From Asparagopsis taxiformis (Eukaryota > Rhodophyta > Florideophyceae > Bonnemaisoniales > Bonnemaisoniaceae), in NCBI GenBank assembly GCA_030407315.1, contig JALQPE010000373.1, positions 1-34,117 on the forward strand: DNA of 34,117 nucleotides, written 5' to 3'. The position numbers were made by a program, and so were the translations under genes. Below, piece after piece: positions 17,788 to 27,764 of the stretch (position 1 is the stretch's first letter; every line of letters begins with the position of its first letter). The notes below the pieces were generated by a model that was not told the origin of the DNA, searched no databases, and saw only the letters and a program-made list of their open reading frames with translations.

Positions 17788-20700
17788 ATGGAATGCAAGT
17801 ATGAAGGGTGCTTCTACTACTGCGTAGATGCTTATGCGCTCGCGCTGCATGAGCGAACGTGTCGCTACCGTTTCAACCCCTCTCCCCAACATTTCAACAA
17901 CGCTCGTGTCCCTGCCGTCACCCATGAGCCTGCTCGAAACGGCGACCATGATTCCCCGCAACCCAGCTCCCCAGACCCAGAATCTGGTCGTGCTTCCTCC
18001 AGCGACTCACCCTGTGACGCTCCACTGCCACCAACCTCAACCCCCTCCCGCGCAGACCTCCTCGTGCAATCCCTCGCCGCCAGTCTCACAACCCTCGAGT
18101 ACAAGGCCGGCGCTGGCCGCGTGAGCGAAGTCATCACCATCCTACAAGACCCCGCATTCTCCCTAGAAAAGTTCAACAGCGCCGTTCGCACCGTAGAAGA
18201 ATGTCGCCACGTTACCGCTTCCATGGTCGAAACACATTTCCGCACCGAAGGTTACAAGAGCCACATCATTCCAGACAAAACTGGTAAGTACTCGGCACAG
18301 CTGTACCTCCGCGACCCAGTCGACATGCTCCGCAGGCAGTTAGCACTGGCTAACGACCAAAATACTCTCTTCCACCCCTCCCCACAGACCGCCCCAGACG
18401 GCACCGCAATATTTTCTCATCCCCTACACACAGAATTCGCGAAAACGCTGCACCAGGTTACTAGACAGCGCGTGCAGCTCTCGGAAGATCCACAGGTCGT
18501 ATGGGCAGAGGAAACTGATCCCACACCTTCCTCCTTTGCCGGCCTCCTCCAAGTGTACTCCGACAAGAGCAGCACAAGCCTCAAGAGCTCCGCAATCGTC
18601 GCATACCCCATACACGTCACACTGCTCAACTTCTCCGCCCCCCTCCGTCGCCACTGCATCCGTACCGGCCTCACCATCGTCGGGTATCTTCCGTACATTG
18701 TTAACCCTTCGTCCAACGCCTTGTTCGGTGATGAAATGCCGACAACCTCTAGTTCTGCTAGTCGCGCTCGCAAAATTGATATTCTTCATAAAGCACTCGA
18801 AAAAGTGTTTTCGTCCCTATCCACCGCGTTCTCTTCCGGGTTCCCCTGCACAGACTCCACTGCAACTGCCCGCCAATGCTTTCCCATCCTAGCCAATTAT
18901 TGCTGCGACTTTCCAGAGGCCAAAGAGCTGTCATGCACTCGCAACAGCACTACCACCACACATCCCTGCCACCGCTGCTACATCCCCGCCACTCAACTTG
19001 AATCCACCGCGCCACACCAGCCCCGCTCCCTCGATGATACACGCTCTGCACGCCAAGAGAGCGCTCAGGAGCATACAACTGCTCCGCTCGAAGCTCTCTC
19101 CCTCCTCGAACAACACTCTGTCCTCGAATCGACCGCTCTTTTACCCACCAACAGTCCCCTAGACCCCTACAACATTTTCTCCTTCGAGCCTCTGCACAAT
19201 CTCCACCTCGGCATCTCAAAGCTCATCAAACAGTGCATTGTCCACCGCCTCAGCTCCCCAGACCTCACCACCACCACTGCCTCCCATTCCGGGACACCTC
19301 GCACCTTCAAGAAGGTGAAAAAATCCATCCTCGCCGGCTCAAACAGCATTCTGTCCGCTATCGAACGCGACTACTACATCACCGGTCTTCATGTCGACTT
19401 CTCCAAGGGTGAGAAGGGCACCAATTTGAACGGCCTCTTCACGGAGGACGGCATACGCGGCATGCTCGCAGCCAAAGACTATCACCATGTCGACATGGTG
19501 TTCCCTTTCATCGCAGCATTCATTGACACATGCTGTGACGAAGTAGAGACAGCCCCCCTCACTTCCATCTGCACGCAATACTCTGACCTCGTCGCATGGG
19601 TCATGAAACGCGGTCGCATCAAGCACTGGACTGCCGCCGAACTAGAAAGCCTCCAGAACTCCATTTCCTATTTCAAACAATCAATGCTCTCCACCCTCGG
19701 CCCATTCCACACCACAGGTCTCAAAACTTTCAAGTTCCATCTTCTTGACCATCTTCCCGGTGACTTGCAGAGATATGGCGCCCTGGAACACATTGATGCA
19801 GGCCCCTACGAACACTCGCATCTTCTGTTCAAACAGAGTTATAGGAAAACCTCTCGAAGGCGCTCCACAGCCATGGAAGAGACTATTCGCCACATGGAAT
19901 TCTCCTTGGCCACTCCAACTGGTCATACCCCATCGAACACATTGGGAAACGCACGCATGATATCGCCCACAGACGGTGCAGTACTCGTTCGCGACGGATT
20001 CACCGTTGCACTGCACGACTTTGCCTCCCTGCTGCCCGATGCAACCCTCCTCGTTGCAGATATCGACGGACAGCCCGATCCTGCCACTCTTTTGCCTCTG
20101 CACAACTCCTCGTTCCCGTCTGGCACCATAACGCTATTCCAGCAACTCGGTGACACAGCTGCACAAGCGTTCCTCACCCTCGCTAGACTGCGCGCCACGG
20201 CAGAAGGCCCTCCAATACATGACATGGACATTTCCGTCACCGCGGTAAAGTCCGCCTACGTCATGGGAGGGTACGTCCCAGATGCCGACGACTTTGACCC
20301 GCACAGTGGCATGCTTCGCCCCACAAACGTGTCGAGGCACAAGCAGCAGCGCGTCTTTGCAACTTCATCATTCGGCCCCGCAAAGAGATCGCAGTACTCC
20401 TTTGTCGTCATCTCCGGAACTGCCGATGACTACAGAACCATATGGGTAGGGCGCGTCCTGGCACTGGTACGCCTGCAGTCTCCAAACCTGTTTCAACCTG
20501 TAGAACTCGCTTTCGTTCAGTATATGACCTGCTTTGCCCCAAAAACCGCTGTGGAAAAATCACTTGGGTGCATTTGTTTAAAGTGGTCCACATGGGACCC
20601 GGACAACGGATCCGTTGACAGCAATGACACTGCATCCCACAGTGCAGGTGGTCCTTGGTTTGACCTCATTCCTGCATCTACTATATCTGGCACCGTGCAC

Positions 20701-20829
20701 ATCGTACGAAGTAACTTTCCAGTCAAGCCATTTACGAAACAAATGCACTGGTCGGACCACCGTTTCTATCTCAACCGCTTCTACACCAACACTGATTACC
20801 AGTTCACAGATGATAATGAAGAAGAATAA
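17788..20829 (+). CDS. Plavaka-like (CACTA superfamily) transposase, 1013 aa
   Basis: The frame is intact from ATG. Residues 3-25 form a C-x4-C-x12-H-x3-C finger, as expected at the N terminus of Plavaka-type transposases. About residue 258 onward, QVYSDKSS..AYPIHVTLLNF, then the R..R and YLPYIVN blocks, match the region around the first catalytic aspartate of this group (YSD). A CHRC cysteine pair follows in the expected place, then DPYNIFSFEPLHNLHLGISK, the DxxH...LG block. FKFHLLDHLPGDLQRYGALE then HSHLLFKQSYRKTSRR corresponds to the family's closing HxxxH/...R..Y..T..R block. The assignment rests on motif order remembered from the family, not on a search. It converges on the coiled-coil gene with only 77 bp between them, so the two may be cargo of one element. 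Confidence 0.7.
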   Translation: MECKYEGCFYYCVDAYALALHERTCRYRFNPSPQHFNNARVPAVTHEPARNGDHDSPQPSSPDPESGRASSSDSPCDAPLPPTSTPSRADLLVQSLAASLTTLEYKAGAGRVSEVITILQDPAFSLEKFNSAVRTVEECRHVTASMVETHFRTEGYKSHIIPDKTGKYSAQLYLRDPVDMLRRQLALANDQNTLFHPSPQTAPDGTAIFSHPLHTEFAKTLHQVTRQRVQLSEDPQVVWAEETDPTPSSFAGLLQVYSDKSSTSLKSSAIVAYPIHVTLLNFSAPLRRHCIRTGLTIVGYLPYIVNPSSNALFGDEMPTTSSSASRARKIDILHKALEKVFSSLSTAFSSGFPCTDSTATARQCFPILANYCCDFPEAKELSCTRNSTTTTHPCHRCYIPATQLESTAPHQPRSLDDTRSARQESAQEHTTAPLEALSLLEQHSVLESTALLPTNSPLDPYNIFSFEPLHNLHLGISKLIKQCIVHRLSSPDLTTTTASHSGTPRTFKKVKKSILAGSNSILSAIERDYYITGLHVDFSKGEKGTNLNGLFTEDGIRGMLAAKDYHHVDMVFPFIAAFIDTCCDEVETAPLTSICTQYSDLVAWVMKRGRIKHWTAAELESLQNSISYFKQSMLSTLGPFHTTGLKTFKFHLLDHLPGDLQRYGALEHIDAGPYEHSHLLFKQSYRKTSRRRSTAMEETIRHMEFSLATPTGHTPSNTLGNARMISPTDGAVLVRDGFTVALHDFASLLPDATLLVADIDGQPDPATLLPLHNSSFPSGTITLFQQLGDTAAQAFLTLARLRATAEGPPIHDMDISVTAVKSAYVMGGYVPDADDFDPHSGMLRPTNVSRHKQQRVFATSSFGPAKRSQYSFVVISGTADDYRTIWVGRVLALVRLQSPNLFQPVELAFVQYMTCFAPKTAVEKSLGCICLKWSTWDPDNGSVDSNDTASHSAGGPWFDLIPASTISGTVHIVRSNFPVKPFTKQMHWSDHRFYLNRFYTNTDYQFTDDNEEE

Positions 20830-20906
20830 ATCTAAATCGCAGCACTCTATTGATAATGTACTACATGATAAGCCTTCTAGTCAACGTCACATTTACTGCA
20901 CTAATT

Positions 20907-23187
20907 TCAACCATCCTCCATTACGCCAAAACCGTTATCAGCAGTGGCTGCATGGCGCCGCTCCATGCCCCCATACTGTGGGGCATTGATTTCGACATTC
21001 AGGTTTGCACTCAGGTGTCCAGCATATGGGTCAACGACGAAAAGTTCTGCGCCAATTAGTCCTTGCGCAATCACACAATCCATTACAGCACCGAGGTTTG
21101 ACGTAATATGCGATTGAATCCAATCCTCGGACACTAGAACAAGTGATGAGCGGTTTACATCATCAACGACATGAACAATTCCAGACCCCTCTCCGCTTTG
21201 CCACACTTCAACAGCCTCTCTCGTCACAGTACGGCTTGCAAACACATGCCGTGACTGTGCACTAGTCCGCTGTTCGCTCTCGACAACGTCCGTTTCTTCC
21301 CTTGCTTGCGAGCCTTGGAGACAAGACATGCAGTACACCACCATACCAACTAATTGCTGAAAAGCTACCCCCACATATTGACTGTACCGCCTTGTAAACT
21401 CCTTCTGCCGTGCACCTCCTTTCCCCTTCGGTTCATCCAAACACTCCACAGTAGTCACTAGCCAAGCATCCAGGCGCGCCAGCGTTAGTATGCTCGTCTC
21501 TATGTCCATTACTTGTTCTGGTCGTATCGAATAACCCCTGAAGATGTCCAGCACATTCACAGCTACTCGGTTGTTAAACCATGCATCACCATTCACTTCC
21601 ATTTCGAAGCTGTCAGGAACCATGCCTTTGCTGTATCGCAGCTCTGAGAACGGTGCCGTTCGCCACCTCCCCATATCCAAATCACCGTTGCTTTCCCGTT
21701 TCAAAAGCTTCTCAGACGCTTCGCGCTTTTGATCCTCTCGCTCGTCCATCTCAGCTCGCGTCGTCAGCATCGTGCATCTAGACATTAATTTCGTGTACCC
21801 CAGCGAACCGAACAATCTGTCCCTCGCATTACGCTTCCGTGCACTCATCACGTCGGACAGTTTCTGCGTCACCTTCACTTTCAATTCCTTGCTCCCCGCC
21901 ACAGCCTCTTGACAGCACACACGCTGCTCCTCATCGGAAAACACATCACACCACGGACTTTGACGCAGTACGTGTCGCACCAAGTCATTCAGCAGATCAC
22001 TCTCGTCTCTGTACGAAGGTGTATACCACTGCAGATTCTTGATGATATAGCCCGGAGGGGTAGCAATATATCCTACACCGTTTTCGCTCCAAAGTGTCCC
22101 TTCTACCGGCTCTACCTCGATGGTACGTCCAGTCCAACGTCTCTGCGTTTGTTCCGCTATAGGGTCCAGCTCCATAGTCTCGTTCTTGCACCACTTTGTC
22201 AGGTTTTCCTCAACCGCCCTAAGAACTCCAAGGTATTTCACAGGAATGGCTTTCTGTATTTTCGACTTACCGCCACCGTGATCACTGATTCTACCTGTTC
22301 TCGCAATTGCAGTAAGGCTGGCATTTTCCGCCTGCAGAGTCTTCACCTTAGCCTCCAACGCAACTATCTCCGTGGTGAGCGCCTTGTTTGCTATGTCCTG
22401 GCTAAACACTTTTTTCCAGCTCCGCGATCTTCTTCTTCTGCGCATTGATGCGACTCGCCATTAAATCGATGGATTCCGGCGGATGCAACCTCTCTGCCCT
22501 CACCGTCCCCCCATCTCCCACGCTATCGGGATTATGATGTCCTCCATCGGCAATAGCCTGACGTCGCGGGGGCGTTACGCGCATATTTGGCACCAATGAC
22601 AGTCTGTTGTGACGAGGCCCGCACTCCGGCTGCTCTCTCCCCTCAGTACCACCTGACCGCCGATGATAGTTGGCATCCTGTGAACGTTGCTCAGAAACAA
22701 CATCCCTTGCCGCTATCCTCGGGTCCCTGACTGCATTACCTGCTGGGGCTGATGTACTCGGCATAGTTGGCGCAGTGGGGGTCACAGCCTCCAGTGTCTC
22801 GCGAACCCCCGGCTGGGACTCCGTCTGCAGCACCTCCGCATCTGCCAACCCGGGAGGAACTACCTTTGCCATAGCACTCTGCCGCAATTCCAACATGTTT
22901 TGAGCCACTATCATGTCATCATCATGATGTTCACTGTCCCTGCGAGCACGCTTGCCTCGGTCAAGCCCCATCTCTCTCCGCGCCGTTCCTCCTTCCTCAC
23001 TTTCTCGCTGCGGATCCCCAGTTCTGCGCCGGTCCGTCTTGCGACTACCGGACCGCGGTTCAATGCTGCCGGTAGGCCCAGACCGCTTCTTCGCACGGGA
23101 TTGTCGGGCACTCGATACAGCAGCTGCTGACCGGGTTTTCTGGAGGCCCGGAGGCTTTGGAGCTTTCTTCGCAATACGCGGCGGCAT
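20907..23187 (-). CDS. Coiled-coil protein of unknown family, ~770 aa, split by one frame break
   Basis: Two overlapping minus-strand frames appear to be one gene. The first runs from ATG at 23187 to a TAG at 22402; the second is open from 22445 to 20907 (512 codons). The first half is a low-complexity, Arg/Pro/Ser-rich, probably disordered tail ending in a coiled-coil start (INAQKKKIAELEK). The second frame continues the same heptads (ALTTEIVALEAKVKTLQ). Dropping one base from the six-A run at 22415-22410 fuses them seamlessly. The C-terminal 400 residues are globular and mostly helical, with no domain I recognise. The start codon at 22445 is inside the overlap and is probably not used. The gene is convergent with the transposase, suggesting an accessory transposition protein, but that is inference. 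Confidence 0.6.
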
Positions 23188-23375
23188 AATGAAGCCTTCC
23201 CGGAAGCGATGGAACGATTGAGTTGCACGAGATACAAAAAAGATTGCTGTATAGTGTCGGTAACCACAACGGTCTGCGATGAACGTTCAGGTCAGGTCAG
23301 GTCAAGTACCGGAGAATACGCCAACAGCCCAGATTGTATACGGTAGGCAGTCATCAACAGTATTTAATGAGGTAC

Positions 23376-23790
23376 AATTACAGCTGTCGAGCTAGGCCGC
23401 GAGCACCCCTATGTCCGGAAGACGTCCTGATTTGAATTAAAATTTGGGCTATTCTCAAAAACATGCACATGTGAACATGTTTTTGAGATGGGGGTGTGCC
23501 GTACGGCACAATCGACCCGCTGAAATCGATGTTTTTTGCAATATTTTTTTCTGCCCTGAATTGTAGAATTTCTGGGCTGGACAGCAATGCAACTGAGCTG
23601 GACATCCACCGGGCGTCCAGTTAAACTTGGTCGTGTATTTTGCATCTGCACGCATAACAGCATCCAAGCAGTCAGGTTCACTGCTCGGACGAAGTGCACC
23701 TGGAGTGTGAACGATTGGTTTTTGACAGGCGAGTACTACTGAATAGGTTTCACCCTGGACTAATGGTGGCTGGACATGCTGCATTATATG
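23376..23790 (+). repeat. Left terminal inverted repeat of the methyltransferase-SET element
   Basis: It starts AATTACAGCTGTCGAGCTAG and includes GCGAGCACCCCTATGTCCGG, a stem CTCAAAAACATG/CATGTTTTTGAG, the 14-bp palindrome GTGCCGTACGGCAC, and GCTGGACATCCACCGGGCGT. Each block recurs in reverse order at 27765-28191. It lies between the SET stop codon and the start of the neighbouring coiled-coil gene. Confidence 0.75.
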
Positions 23791-23852
23791 ATATACTTCA
23801 ACTCTGGAACATAGCTTTATTTGTAGTCGAAATGAAAACATCTTTCGTGACC

Positions 23853-24390
23853 CTAATTCCATGCTCTAAACGCTGTCCCATAATGAACGTAGAGCTCCTG
23901 CCCTGGACGGATATCGCGGATTGCACGTACTACAATGATCTTCGGATTTTCTAGGTCCTTCGCCTTGAGCTTCTTCCCCGTCGAACCGCTGCTGTAGTTC
24001 TCGACAAACTCGACGTTGGCCATCCGCCTGGTGTCTTCCGCCGGAGTGTCCTCACCTCGCAAATACCGCGGGTCGTTGATGAACTGCGCCGAACAGAACG
24101 GAGCCGGAACAATCCAAATTGGATGCTCGATGTTTTCGTCGTCCTCCGCTGTTGCATACAGCTTGATGGCATACATCAAGAATGTTTCCTTCGTTATCGC
24201 CATGTGACCCTCTCCGTACGCGAACCTCATCGACTCCTTGCTCATATCAGAGTACACAACAGTTCCGTAGTATGCACATACTTCGTCGCCAACATTAAAT
24301 GTCTGTTCAGCGAAGAGCCCTCTTCCTGCATTTGGATGCTTAATCAGCGATGGTCGAACGCTCAATTTTTCGCAACACAATCGTGTGCCC
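23853..24390 (-). CDS. SET-domain histone-methyltransferase-like domain, ~175 aa, no ATG of its own
   Basis: SET domains transfer methyl groups from S-adenosylmethionine to lysine. Numbering from the start of the conceptual product, GRGLFA is at 19-24, YYG at 37-39, FINDP at 100-104 (in place of the common FINHS), NVEF at 122-125 and the closing GQELYVHYG at 160-168. That is a complete minimal SET fold with a variant asparagine motif. There are no pre-SET or post-SET cysteines. The open frame begins inside the 3' end of the methyltransferase frame and lacks an ATG before the first motif. Adding one A to the five-A run at 24370-24366 would fuse it in frame to the methyltransferase. It is therefore best read as the third domain of a polyprotein. 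Confidence 0.7.
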
Positions 24391-25632
24391 GCATCACGCG
24401 AGGGTTTTCAGTTTGCAACCAGCGGCGCAGGGAAGGTGGCCAATAATGTACCGGTTTTTCCATGTGCTCGTGCGACGCAATCGACTCTGGGCACAGCTGC
24501 CAGAGGTACTGCCGAATATATTTCGGGAACCTCTGGTACAGGGGAAGGCCAGGTGGGGGTTCGATGATCCTGCGTTCCCTCTGCGTACGCATCGTGACAG
24601 AGGGGGACGCCAAGAACTTCTCAGCACTCTGTTTCGCTTCTGTCGTGACCCTCATGTCAGTGTTGTTTGAAAGAATTACACGTGACATGAGAGCACACAG
24701 CTTTGGAAGCGATCGTGCCACACACAATTTGTCCATGTCACTGCCGACGAAAACACGGTGCTCAGGCAAGCTCATAGCTGCTTTTCCCGTTGCGAAAGTG
24801 CCAGAGAATGGATCGACAACAATATCACCAGGCTGTGAATGCTGGCTGATCAACTCCATCATGAGAGCGACGCTCTTCTGCTCTGCACGAACTCTGACCG
24901 TAGCACCGGTTGTGCTCCTTGTTCGCCACACCATCTCATTCGAATCGATGGCGGGCATATTGATGGTGACGTTGCACCACGCCGGGTACGTGCCGTCCAT
25001 GTATCCGTGGTTCCTATAGGCCACCATCTCGCTTCCGGTCTTGAACGGAACACCTCGCTTCCAGAAGTGGATAGCGACCTCTGCCATGTTCATGCGTTGG
25101 TACCTCTTCCGCCCCGGCATTTGATAGAGGTGCCCAGGTAGTCGGACAAACAACAGAGGTACCTCGTCAACGAAGAAAACTGAATTCCGAACGACGTCCT
25201 CCTCCTCCTCGTCCTCCTCCTCATCCGCACTTTCTTCGCCACTGTGCTGCGATGCTTCGGAGTCCGAATTCATGGACGTAACCTCTTCTTCATCCGACCC
25301 GTCATCACTGGCAGCAGCATCGGTTGGGCCTTCTGACTGCGGTCCTTTGTACGTTTCCAAGTAATGGAACCATTCGTAGAACTGCAAAACGGAGCAGAAC
25401 ACGATGCCGTGGCCACCGGGGCGCAACAGCTCGTCAAACACTTCGATGCTAGCCTGCATATCTTCTGCAGTTAGCCTGTCGTACGAAGAGTTGGAATCGT
25501 TCCTCTTCCGACGAACATTGTAGGGCGGATCAGTCAGAATGAGCTGAACGTTGCCCGTGATGGGCACGTGTTCTCGGCTCTCGTCGGCACTGACCAAATC
25601 TTCGAAAGGGACGTCGTACACCCGGCAACTGA
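24362..25632 (-). CDS. Beta-class (permuted) DNA N6-adenine/N4-cytosine methyltransferase domain, ~418 aa
   Basis: The catalytic motif DPPYN lies at residue ~31 and comes before the S-adenosylmethionine-binding motif DPFSGTFATGKAA at ~270. Motif X (RAEQKSVALMMELI, ~246-259) directly precedes the latter. This IV-before-I order defines the bacterial-type beta class; DPPY rather than SPPY favours N6-adenine. An acidic Asp/Glu/Ser insert (~100-142) fills the expected variable region. The frame opens at a TGA just upstream and has no ATG before DPPYN, only a GTG at 25621. Removing one base from the GGG at 25623-25621 would join it to the preceding 505-codon frame. Such enzymes are rare in eukaryotes; known cases include bacterial-derived genes and some transposons. 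Activity is untested. Confidence 0.8.
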
Positions 25633-27047
25633 CTCATTTTCGAAAGAAAGTCCTTTGCGAGAGCCTGCCCTTCACTTTCCTGCTCTTCTGTCGCATGGGG
25701 TGACGGTGACGGGGGAGACGGCCCTTGGGCAGTAAGACTGGTCCTCCCAGGCCCAAGTTCAAGCTTGGTTGTGTGTCTTGTCAACGGAACCAAACCTCTC
25801 CCTCCTGTGTTGCGACGAGTGGGAGTGTCATCAACCGGCTTGGGGACCTTTTCTGCGTCCGCGGCTTGTGGTGCCGGGCGGAGGACAGCCATAACGTCTT
25901 CGTCGAGGGTGTCAAAGTACGCTGGCAGCTTGTCCGGATTTCCGCTTGACAAGTATATTTCCAGCGCCCCCCAGCGGTCGGACTCCGGCCAGGTGTACAG
26001 GTCCGGGTTGACGATAAGAAACTGCAACCGGTCGAAGAACTTCCTCACAAGGTCCCTAAATGCACTGTGCTGCGCACTGGTTCTTGTCTCTACTTTTCCA
26101 CCATATCCATCAGGATGAGATAGGGGAGCTTTGTCGTGGTAGAGATCTAGCTTCTGCTCCATCGGTGCGAATAGACCTTCATCGAGCACGTCAAACCAAT
26201 GCTCACTGCTGTCGAAAATGATGTACGGCGCCATCAACTCTTCGAAGCTGGAAAACTTTGCGGCGAAGGCCACATCGGTCCAAGCATGGTATAAAACTTG
26301 AACCACGTAACAAGCTCGATTAGTGCTTTTCCGATGGGCTGGGACGCGTGCGGCTTCGTTCCCCTCTTCGGCCGCGTCGCCTATTCGGCGACGCGGCAGG
26401 TTCTTGTTGTGATTTCGGATGATAGACAACGCTTGGAAATACATCAATACCTCGAACGTTTCCGGTGGAGCAAGAACGAAGGCGCTTGGTTCCCCGCGCT
26501 GCGGCGCCTGTAGTGGCGAAGGAAGCATGTTACATCCAATAAGGAAGGTCTGCGGCACGATCCCAGAAAGGATGCAGTGCTCAACCCATTGCCCGATACG
26601 CTCATCCTGTCTTGAAAACTCGGCAATCGGTAATGCCAGACGAACAATCTGCTTGGCTCGCTCAACGTTCATCTCTGCCATGACGATTTCGGCAACATCC
26701 GCCTCGACTCCAGCATTCTTCGAACGACCGCTGAAGGCCATGCTGAGTCGACCTTGCAGCGCCAGAAATTGTTCTTCCGTGCCCTGCGCAACCCAAGCGC
26801 AAAGGTCCGCGTATGTGAAACCTCCCGGCTTGTCCGTCAAGTCTGCGAAACTTGAGTGGGCGAACAAATCCAGCAAGAGGCGGAGGAAGTCTTTGCCAGC
26901 GAGAGTAGTTTCGCGGGCGGCGCGACCTACGTTTCGACGTGTACCCATGTCACTAGAATCCTCCCAAGGGCTAGCGGGTTCGCGCAGAATTGGCACGGTT
27001 GCGTCGTCAACGATCGGATTGCTGTTGCGCCTGCGCTTATTCATCAT
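25530..27047 (-). CDS. Unknown helical domain, N-terminal part of the methyltransferase-SET polyprotein
   Basis: The frame starts MMNKRRR at 27047, a plausible nuclear-signal N terminus, and runs 505 codons; only the first ~475 are likely native. The last ~30 codons overlap the methyltransferase in another frame and look like out-of-frame Arg-rich translation. Residues ~50-330 are mainly helical with no family I recognise. Residues ~390-460 are Pro/Ser/Thr-rich, like an interdomain linker. It is the only gene start in the element, divergent from the ParB-like gene 1.4 kb away across the right terminal repeat. It could be a DNA-binding or transposase-like domain, but nothing seen proves that. 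Confidence 0.6.
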   Translation of the reverse strand: MMNKRRRNSNPIVDDATVPILREPASPWEDSSDMGTRRNVGRAARETTLAGKDFLRLLLDLFAHSSFADLTDKPGGFTYADLCAWVAQGTEEQFLALQGRLSMAFSGRSKNAGVEADVAEIVMAEMNVERAKQIVRLALPIAEFSRQDERIGQWVEHCILSGIVPQTFLIGCNMLPSPLQAPQRGEPSAFVLAPPETFEVLMYFQALSIIRNHNKNLPRRRIGDAAEEGNEAARVPAHRKSTNRACYVVQVLYHAWTDVAFAAKFSSFEELMAPYIIFDSSEHWFDVLDEGLFAPMEQKLDLYHDKAPLSHPDGYGGKVETRTSAQHSAFRDLVRKFFDRLQFLIVNPDLYTWPESDRWGALEIYLSSGNPDKLPAYFDTLDEDVMAVLRPAPQAADAEKVPKPVDDTPTRRNTGGRGLVPLTRHTTKLELGPGRTSLTAQGPSPPSPSPHATEEQESEGQALAKDFLSKMSQLPGVRRPFRRFGQCRREPRTRAHHGQRSAHSD

Positions 27048-27384
27048 AATGGAATGAGTGGAAATTCGGTACAGGATGGCGACCGCTCGGCGATACAGTC
27101 AAATTTGACGACGTATCTCATGACGTTTGCACTCTTTCGTGAGGAACACTGGTTGATATCGAATGGAACAGAGTATACGGGTACACAGCACTGGAAAGGT
27201 CTTGAAACCCGTAACCGGTGTAGGTAATAAGTTGTGACGGATACGTGGTAGAGAAAAATTTTAAAAAGATTGTGATTCCCTGTCTTTGAGTGTTGTACTG
27301 CACGGCCGCCATGGCGGCTGTGACTGCAGTCACATAGGTTGTCACAGGTGCATCACGCTTACCAGGTGAGCGACATCCGGACGA
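27048..27384. other. Upstream region of the methyltransferase polyprotein
   Basis: About 340 bp ahead of the minus-strand start; probable promoter region, without a recognisable element. It contains a short CTGCAGTCA / TGACTGCAG symmetry near 27320. No gene. Confidence 0.4.
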
Positions 27385-27600
27385 CCACTGGACATGGGGA
27401 TGTCCAGCTCAGATGCATTGCTGGCCAGCCCAGAAATTCTACAATTTCGGGCACAAAAAAACATTGCAAAAAACATCGATTTCGGCGGTCGATTGTGCCG
27501 TACGGCACACCCCCATCTCAAAAACATGTTCACATGTGCATGTTTTTGAGAATAGCCCAAATTTTAATTCAAATCAGGGTGTCTAATTTGGCCACAACGG
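27385..27600 (-). repeat. Internal third copy of the element's terminal-repeat sequence
   Basis: It carries GATGTCCAGCTCAGATGCAT, GCCCAGAAATTCTACAATTT, GTGCCGTACGGCAC, CATCTCAAAAACATG and CAAATTTTAATTCAAATC in the same order and orientation as the right terminal repeat. Copy A therefore lies inside copy B as a tandem duplicate about 510 bp away, each followed by GTGTCTAATTTGGCCACAAC. Confidence 0.8.
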
Positions 27601-27764
27601 CCCCAGGAACCGGAGCCGCCGCCCCGAGCGGGGTCATCACTGGCTTCTGTAAGCACTAACTGTAAGGCTAAATGGCGCCGAAAGATGGGTCGATTCCAGG
27701 CTTCAAGCCTAAGTTCTGATAGGGAGAAATCTTCTTCCGTGTTTCATCATGGTCCCGCCTTATT

